Below, piece after piece: positions 31,412 to 35,719 of a DNA stretch of 35,719 nt. A program made the position numbers and the translations under genes. The DNA comes from an uncultured Ruminococcus sp. Its GTDB lineage: Bacteria; Bacillota; Clostridia; Oscillospirales; Ruminococcaceae. Position 1 is the stretch's first letter, and each line of letters starts with the position of its first letter. Where the stretch lies: positions 1 through 35,719 of the forward strand of contig CAJTWQ010000015.1 of the NCBI GenBank assembly GCA_910579835.1. The letters are read 5' to 3'. The notes beneath the pieces were generated by a model. The model was not told the DNA's origin, did no database searches, and was given only the letters and a program-made list of their open reading frames with translations.

Positions 31412-32274
31412 TTGTACCTTACCTCCTTTAAATATCGCGAAAGTGCATCCTGCCATGCAGGAAGAGGCTTGAATCCGTTTGCAGTCAGTTTCGATTTATC
31501 AAGGCGGCTGTTGAACGGTCTTACTGCTCTGGAAAGTCCATATTCTTCAGTAGTTACGGGAATCACCCTGGTGCTGTAACCTGCCTGTCTGAATATTTCG
31601 CAGGCAAAATCGTACCATGATATATATCCGCCCTCATTCGTTGCATGATAATAGCCGTATTTCTCAGTCTCAGCCATATCAGCGAGAAGTCTTGCAAGAT
31701 CATAGGTATACGTTGGAGTGCCTATCTGGTCGTTTACCACACGCAATTCCGGATATTTCCTGCCGGCGCTGAGCATTGTTTTGACGAAATTACTGCCGTT
31801 TACACCGAAAATCCAAGCAATGCGGACAATGAAATACTTGTCCAGAATCGAACTGACTGCCAACTCGCCGTCAAGCTTGGTCTGACCATAAACACACAGC
31901 GGAACATATTCCTTGCAGTCAGGCTGCCAGGGAGTGTCCCCTTGTCCGTTGAATACATAATCGGTAGAAATGTATATCATTTTGCAGTCCAGCTTCTTGC
32001 AGATTTCAGCTATGTTCCGAGTTCCGTCGACGTTTATCGCCTTAACTTTCGGAATATTCTCCTTGTCCTCAGCGGCGTCAACGGCAGTCCATGCGGCGCA
32101 GTGGACGACCACATCCGGAGAGACTTCTGTTATAACCTTATTCACTGAAATTGCGTCAGTGATGTCCATTTCTTCAATGTCCACGCCTATTGCTTGGTGA
32201 CCTCTGCCGATCAATTCATTCACAACATCATAGCCAAGCTGACCTTTAGCGCCCGTTACAAGTACCCTCATCAT
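31399..32274 (-). CDS. rmlD: dTDP-4-dehydrorhamnose reductase
   Basis: RmlD performs the NAD(P)H-dependent last reduction to dTDP-L-rhamnose. The 291-residue short-chain dehydrogenase-type protein has the nucleotide loop GAKGQLGYDVV near residue 8. It then has VVHCAAWTAVDAAE, ISTDYVFNGQGDTPWQPD and the catalytic YGQTKLDGE (YxxxK) near 128. The C-terminal region fits the family (YYHATNEGGYISWYDFACEI, RPFNSRLDKSKL). The first ATG (32274) overlaps the rmlB TGA by four bases. A second ATG follows immediately, and either may be used. Confidence 0.95.
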   Translation of the reverse strand: MMRVLVTGAKGQLGYDVVNELIGRGHQAIGVDIEEMDITDAISVNKVITEVSPDVVVHCAAWTAVDAAEDKENIPKVKAINVDGTRNIAEICKKLDCKMIYISTDYVFNGQGDTPWQPDCKEYVPLCVYGQTKLDGELAVSSILDKYFIVRIAWIFGVNGSNFVKTMLSAGRKYPELRVVNDQIGTPTYTYDLARLLADMAETEKYGYYHATNEGGYISWYDFACEIFRQAGYSTRVIPVTTEEYGLSRAVRPFNSRLDKSKLTANGFKPLPAWQDALSRYLKEVRYKWDR

Positions 32275-33290
32275 CGGTCACCATACATCCTCTCATAATA
32301 ATTTTGATATTCACCGGAGATAATGTTCTTCCACCATTTTTCGTTGTCAAGATACCATCTGATCGTCTTTTTTATACCGTCCGCAAACTTTGTTTCGGGA
32401 AGCCAGCCAAGCTCATTGTGAATCTTTGTGGGGTCAATCGCATATCGCATGTCATGTCCCTTTCGGTCAGTTACATATGTTATGAGAGACTCAGGCTTGC
32501 CAAGCTCTTTACAGATAAGCCTGACAATATCAATATTAGCCATTTCATTATGACCGCCGACGTTGTAAACTTCGCCAACTCTTCCTCTGTGAATAATAAG
32601 ATCAATTGCCTTGCAGTGATCCTCAACATACAGCCAGTCACGAACGTTTTCGCCCTTGCCGTAAACCGGCAGAGGCTTGTCTGCGAGAGCATTTGCTATC
32701 ATAAGAGGTATCAGTTTTTCGGGGAAGTGATAAGGGCCATAGTTGTTTGAGCAGCGTGAAATTGTCACAGGGAGACCATAAGTTCTATGATAAGCAAGGA
32801 CGAGAAGATCTGCACCGGCCTTGGAACTGCTATACGGACTGCTTGTATGAATCGGCGTAGTCTCTGTGAAAAAGAGGTCAGGGCGGTCAAGCGGAAGATC
32901 ACCGTATACCTCATCGGTTGAAACCTGATGATAACGCTTTATATCGTATTTACGGGAAGCATCCATCATAACAGATGTACCGATAATATTTGTTTGCAGG
33001 AAGATCTCCGGATTTTCAATAGAACGGTCAACATGGGACTCTGCTGCAAAGTTCACCACAATGTCGGGCCGCTCCTCCTCAAAAAGCTTGTCTATTCCCT
33101 CACGATCGCAGATGTCAAGCTTGCAGAAACGGAAATTCGGGTTGTCAATCACACTTTCAAGTGTGGAAAGATTTCCCGCATATGTGAGCTTGTCCACACA
33201 TACGATCCTGTAATCAGGATGCGCCTTTAACATATGAAATACAAAGTTTGAGCCGATAAATCCGGCTCCTCCGGTTACTATTATGGTCAT
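32271..33290 (-). CDS. rmlB: dTDP-glucose 4,6-dehydratase
   Basis: RmlB oxidises and dehydrates dTDP-glucose to the 4-keto-6-deoxy sugar. The 339-residue protein has GGAGFIGSNFVFHMLKAHPD at the N-terminus (NAD loop). It then has NFAAESHVDRSIENPEIFLQ, QVSTDEVYGDLP, SPYSSSKAGADLLVLAYHRT with the catalytic Tyr and Lys near 160, and SNNYGPYHFPEKLIPLMIAN. All these are diagnostic for RmlB rather than UDP-sugar epimerases. It begins 12 nt after pdxK and its stop overlaps rmlD, so it is inside one transcript. Confidence 0.96.
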   Translation of the reverse strand: MTIIVTGGAGFIGSNFVFHMLKAHPDYRIVCVDKLTYAGNLSTLESVIDNPNFRFCKLDICDREGIDKLFEEERPDIVVNFAAESHVDRSIENPEIFLQTNIIGTSVMMDASRKYDIKRYHQVSTDEVYGDLPLDRPDLFFTETTPIHTSSPYSSSKAGADLLVLAYHRTYGLPVTISRCSNNYGPYHFPEKLIPLMIANALADKPLPVYGKGENVRDWLYVEDHCKAIDLIIHRGRVGEVYNVGGHNEMANIDIVRLICKELGKPESLITYVTDRKGHDMRYAIDPTKIHNELGWLPETKFADGIKKTIRWYLDNEKWWKNIISGEYQNYYERMYGDR

Positions 33291-33302
33291 ATAAACTCCT
33301 TT

Positions 33303-34136
33303 TTACCGTATATATTCCAGCAGTTTGTCAATACAAAGCTCAAATGCACTGCCGTACCACATTTCATCTTTTTCAGGAAGAGTCTTTTCAATGCAGTCAG
33401 CGGTGAAATTAACTGCAATATCCAATGCCTGCTGAATTGATTTTCCAAGAGCAATTCCTCCTGTAAAAACACTTGCAAATATATCTCCTGTGCCATGACA
33501 GCAACAGTCAATATGATCCCTGAAAGAGTAATAAAAACGATCTTCGCATGAATCATACGCAGCTGCGCCCTCCTTGCCGTCCCCAAAATTAACTCCAGTC
33601 AATATCGGCGCTTTACAGCCAATTTCGACAAGCTTACAAAGAATCATCTCTGCATAATTTTTGTCATAGTGTTCTCTGTAAGGGAGTCCCAGCAAAAGCG
33701 ACGCCTCTGTCATATTTGGAATAATATAATCTGCTTTACCGCAAAGCTCAGCCATTGCAGCAACAAACTCATTGTCAAATCCGGCGTACAGCCTGCCGAA
33801 ATCAGCCATAGCAGGATCAACCGCAATGAAACTGTCAGCCCCACCGAAATTTTCAAAAAAGTCGGATACAATATTTATCTGCTCCTTGGAACCAAGATAG
33901 CCCGTATATATTCCGCTGAACTTTAAGCCAATTTTCTGCCAGTGCTCCGCTATCCCCGGTATATCCTCCGTAAGATCACGGAAAGTATATCCGCTGAATC
34001 CGCCTGTATGTGTTGAAAGAACAGCTGTTGGAATAACAGCCGTTTCGATTCCCATGGCGGATATTATAGGCAGTGCCACGGTAAGAGAACATTTTCCGAA
34101 GCATGAAATATCCTGTATTGTGATTATTTTTTTCAT
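33303..34136 (-). CDS. pdxY: Pyridoxamine/pyridoxal kinase (PfkB-like)
   Basis: The product is 277 residues and belongs to the ribokinase-like pyridoxal kinase group that phosphorylates vitamin B6 vitamers. The N-terminus ITIQDISCFGKCSLTVALPI is typical. It is followed by ISAMGIETAVIPTAVLSTHT, TGYLGSKEQINIV, VDPAMADFGRLY, a kinase segment PNMTEASLLLGLPY, and CHGTGDIFASVFTGGIALGK (the GTGD anion hole with the catalytic Asp). It is the first gene of the rhamnose operon and ends 12 nt before rmlB. GGGGAG before the start is somewhat distant (12 nt). A poor TTGATA-N18-TAAATA lies upstream. Symbol pdxY/pdxK is uncertain, because Firmicute enzymes of this type are often just called pyridoxamine kinase. 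Confidence 0.9.
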   Translation of the reverse strand: MKKIITIQDISCFGKCSLTVALPIISAMGIETAVIPTAVLSTHTGGFSGYTFRDLTEDIPGIAEHWQKIGLKFSGIYTGYLGSKEQINIVSDFFENFGGADSFIAVDPAMADFGRLYAGFDNEFVAAMAELCGKADYIIPNMTEASLLLGLPYREHYDKNYAEMILCKLVEIGCKAPILTGVNFGDGKEGAAAYDSCEDRFYYSFRDHIDCCCHGTGDIFASVFTGGIALGKSIQQALDIAVNFTADCIEKTLPEKDEMWYGSAFELCIDKLLEYIR

Positions 34137-34197
34137 TAATAGTATTGCTCCCCACTTTGTTTATCATCTTATATTTAAAAAATTTTCGTTAATTTTA

Positions 34198-34879
34198 TCA
34201 AAAAATTTTTTTCTCATCTTCTGTCCCTGTAGTGATCTCCTTAGTTTCAGACGATACTTCAGGTTCCGTTGAACTTTCGCTGGAAGTTGGACTACCGGAA
34301 GTATCGTCCTGAATTGTACTGCCGGATGAACTTTCGATAATTATTTCAGACACGTCAGATACCGAAGATTTATCTTTTTTATCATCCTTATTTTTGGAGC
34401 ATCTGCCGCAGAGTATACCTATAATTATTCCAAAAGCCAACGCTGCAATTACAAGACCGACATTCTTCCGACTCTCAAAGAGCCGTAAGTTTTTTTACCT
34501 TTAGGATGCACCAGACGCCCTTGGCAGGAAGCCGAAAGTTTACACGAGACTCTTCCGCTCGCCGGACTTCTGACGCTGCCGGCTTTTCAGCAGAAAACGT
34601 CCTGCCAGTAACCACATCCTGAACCGATATCTTTTCTGTTACAGAATCACCTGTTTTTGGGAATCACCTGTTTTCGGGGCAGACGAAACGGCAGATATGG
34701 GAACCCTTGCCGAATATATCGTCAGGTGCGGAAACACTTTCTTCATCTCCTGCCGGGGCTGCCTTTTCTCTCTCAGTATTACGCTGTGAATAAGTTTTTT
34801 CCGTTCCGCAAATAAAACAATTCTTTAATTCATCGGGATTATTCGTTTCACACATTACGCATTTCCAGATTCCGTTCAT
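34198..34879 (-). pseudogene. Broken zinc-ribbon / transmembrane protein
   Basis: From ATG 34879 the minus strand reads MNGIWKCVMCETNNPDELKN, then CFICGTEK: CxxC-x10-CxxC, a RanBP2-like zinc ribbon. After a spacer to DDIFGKG the frame is broken. The next frame gives VPISAVSSAPKTGDS. A 17-nt tandem duplication (34644-34677) breaks it again. Removing one copy lets the frame continue SVTEKISVQDVVTGRTFSAE to KGVWCILKV. A run of seven A's (about 34486-34492) causes a third break, after which NVGLVIAALAFGIIIGILCG (one membrane helix) and a Ser/Thr/Glu-rich tail follow to the stop at 34198. The rejoined protein is about 220 residues: cytoplasmic zinc ribbon, linker, TM, outer acidic tail. Confidence 0.7.
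34644..34677. repeat. 17-bp tandem duplication
   Basis: The units gaatcacctgtttttgg (34644-34660) and gaatcacctgttttcgg (34661-34677) differ at one base. Seventeen is not a multiple of three, and the duplication shifts the frame of the zinc-ribbon/TM gene. Confidence 0.9.
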
Positions 34880-34880
34880 A

Positions 34881-35307
34881 TCACTTGCCGCTGTTCTTCT
34901 TCATATTGATTACAATCTCGCCGGATGTAACCTTCCCGATGTGCTCCAGTCCGAGCGAATAACATATGCCAAAGCTTCAAGACCTTCTTCCGGAATATCT
35001 CCGCCGCCGAAAGCCTTAATTCCCCTGACTGTATCAGTAAATTCCTCAGTATCTTCGGGAAGTTAAAAGAAATCGGTAACAAGCATAGCGTCGTCCTTAT
35101 CCTCCAGATAATCACGGAAAGCTATAACCTTGATTCTTACAGATTCAACACGCTTGCCCTTTGCATTGAGCGCATTCATCAAATCCGAATAAAAGCTAAG
35201 CGCATTATTCTTTACCATGTTAATTACAGGATTCATGTTTCCCGTTGCATCTATACAGAAAACAAGATCCACAGTATAATTCATCTGAACTAAATTTCCT
35301 GCTGCAT
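34881..35307 (-). pseudogene. Broken von Willebrand factor A domain protein
   Basis: The likely original start is ATG 35307 (GGAGG 6 nt upstream). MQQE is followed by a frameshift, then MNYTVDLVFCIDATGNMNPV carries the first MIDAS motif (DxTGxM). It continues through RVESVRIKVIAFRDYLEDKD to VTDFF, where an in-frame TAA interrupts. The same frame then goes on with LPEDTEEFTDTVRGIKAFGG, GDIPEEGLEALAYVIRSDW (second MIDAS Asp). The rest of the domain is deleted, and a third frame supplies EHIGKVTSGEIVINMKKNSG and a K before the stop at 34881. About 145 residues remain. The motif spacing resembles vWA proteins of the TerY/VwkA type. The next gene starts 1 nt after the stop, as an intact operon would. 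Confidence 0.7.
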
Positions 35308-35338
35308 AATATACCTCCGTTATCAAAGTTTAGACGGC

Positions 35339-35539
35339 TTATGAAAATTTTTTTCTGCCGCTCTGCGTTTTTTGGGAACAGCCGCAGGCCGGACAAATTC
35401 TGCCTAATAACGGAGAAGTATTTATAGGCGCAGGAACCGACGGAGAAATGTTCACAGTCAATGAAGCTCCGCATTCCATACAGAATGCGCTGTCATCCGT
35501 CATAGACGCACCGCAGTTTGTACAAAAATCAAACCCAAT
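35339..35539 (-). pseudogene. Zinc-ribbon protein lacking a normal start codon
   Basis: The minus-strand frame reads FCTNCGASMTDDSAFCMECG, the standard double-CxxC zinc ribbon. It continues with a Pro/Ser linker and GRICPACGC to a stop at 35339-35341. An in-frame stop lies just upstream. The only possible start is ATT at 35537-35539, about 6-8 nt after AAAAAAGG, so an original ATG has probably mutated. About 66 residues are open. It is the first gene after a perfect promoter and is followed by the vWA gene. Confidence 0.6.
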
Positions 35540-35580
35540 TCAATTACCTTTTTTCTTTTAGCCGTAAATTTACATGTGTA

Positions 35581-35609
35581 ATTATACCACATTTATAGTA
35601 TTTAGTCAA
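35581..35609 (-). promoter_or_regulatory. Sigma-A promoter of the broken zinc-ribbon/vWA operon
   Basis: On the minus strand TTGACT (35604-35609), 17 nt and TATAAT (35581-35586) lie about 42 nt before the putative start. It is still near consensus, although every gene behind it is damaged. Confidence 0.85.
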
Positions 35610-35662
35610 GTTTTTACTTAAAATCCAAAGTGATTTTCGACTATCTCTTTATAAGTTCTTAA

Positions 35663-35705
35663 ATGCCGCTAAGTCTTGATTTTTCAAGGGTTCGCGGCAT
35701 TTTTG
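35663..35705 (+). terminator. Hairpin with T-run at the right edge
   Basis: The outer stem atgccgc (35663-35669) / gcggcat (35694-35700) encloses a second stem cttga/tcaag, and TTTTT follows on the plus strand. It could end a transcript on the plus strand or a gene beyond the right edge on the minus strand. Confidence 0.6.
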
Positions 35706-35719
35706 CTGTCGGGGGAAGC

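Noticed and set aside
35663..35705. Phage or integrative-element attachment site at the right edge
   Set aside because: The nested hairpin alone is not enough; there is no integrase, tRNA gene or direct repeat in view.

Overview
The window looks like a low-to-mid GC, spore-forming member of the Clostridia, most likely a Ruminococcus-type Oscillospiraceae. This is inferred from gene content (sigG, SleC/SpoIID-like spore proteins, the dapL lysine route, a T-box and an FMN riboswitch) and from consensus TTGACA-N17-TATAAT promoters. No rRNA gene is present to settle the species. Most genes lie on the minus strand.

Left edge (1-1300): a run of truncated gene pieces on the plus strand: an internal piece of proB (glutamate 5-kinase), the C-terminal part of an EamA transporter, and a small membrane protein without a start. 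Then, on the minus strand, come tspO, a large one-polypeptide MacB/FtsX-type ABC transporter with its own perfect promoter, and the riboflavin operon. That operon starts at a perfect promoter, passes an FMN riboswitch with its terminator, and reads ribD-ribE-ribBA-(frameshifted membrane gene)-ribH-HAD phosphatase-M3-like metallopeptidase lipoprotein, ending at a strong terminator near 5000.

Middle (11.9-18 kb): a badly decayed IS481-type transposase lies next to three spore-wall-type genes (two peptidoglycan-binding proteins and a SleC-N-terminus-like protein). Next is the operon rpmG-secE-nusG-rplK-rplA, with a candidate L1 autoregulatory leader between rplK and rplA. A divergent pair follows: an XRE regulator and a SLOG-family protein, with a palindrome inside the SLOG promoter.

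19-25 kb: an asparagine/aspartate-family unit, asnS-lipoprotein-asnA-dapF-dapL. It is preceded by a T-box leader with an AAC (Asn) specifier, so one tRNA-Asn sensor may control charging, synthesis of asparagine and the last DAP steps.

25-30 kb: an intracellular-looking LRR_5 protein diverges from a large orphan solute-binding lipoprotein, then sporulation sigma factor G.

30-35.7 kb: pdxK-rmlB-rmlD-rmlC-rmlA, which makes dTDP-L-rhamnose and is tightly coupled by 4-13 nt overlaps. Upstream of it is a heavily broken zinc-ribbon / vWA / zinc-ribbon-TM gene set that still has an intact consensus promoter.

The best candidates for something new are: the decayed but promoter-bearing vWA/zinc-ribbon cassette; the HAD enzyme as the missing riboflavin-pathway phosphatase; the Asn T-box operon reaching into lysine/DAP synthesis; and the XRE/SLOG pair with a promoter-embedded operator and a long imperfect hairpin downstream.
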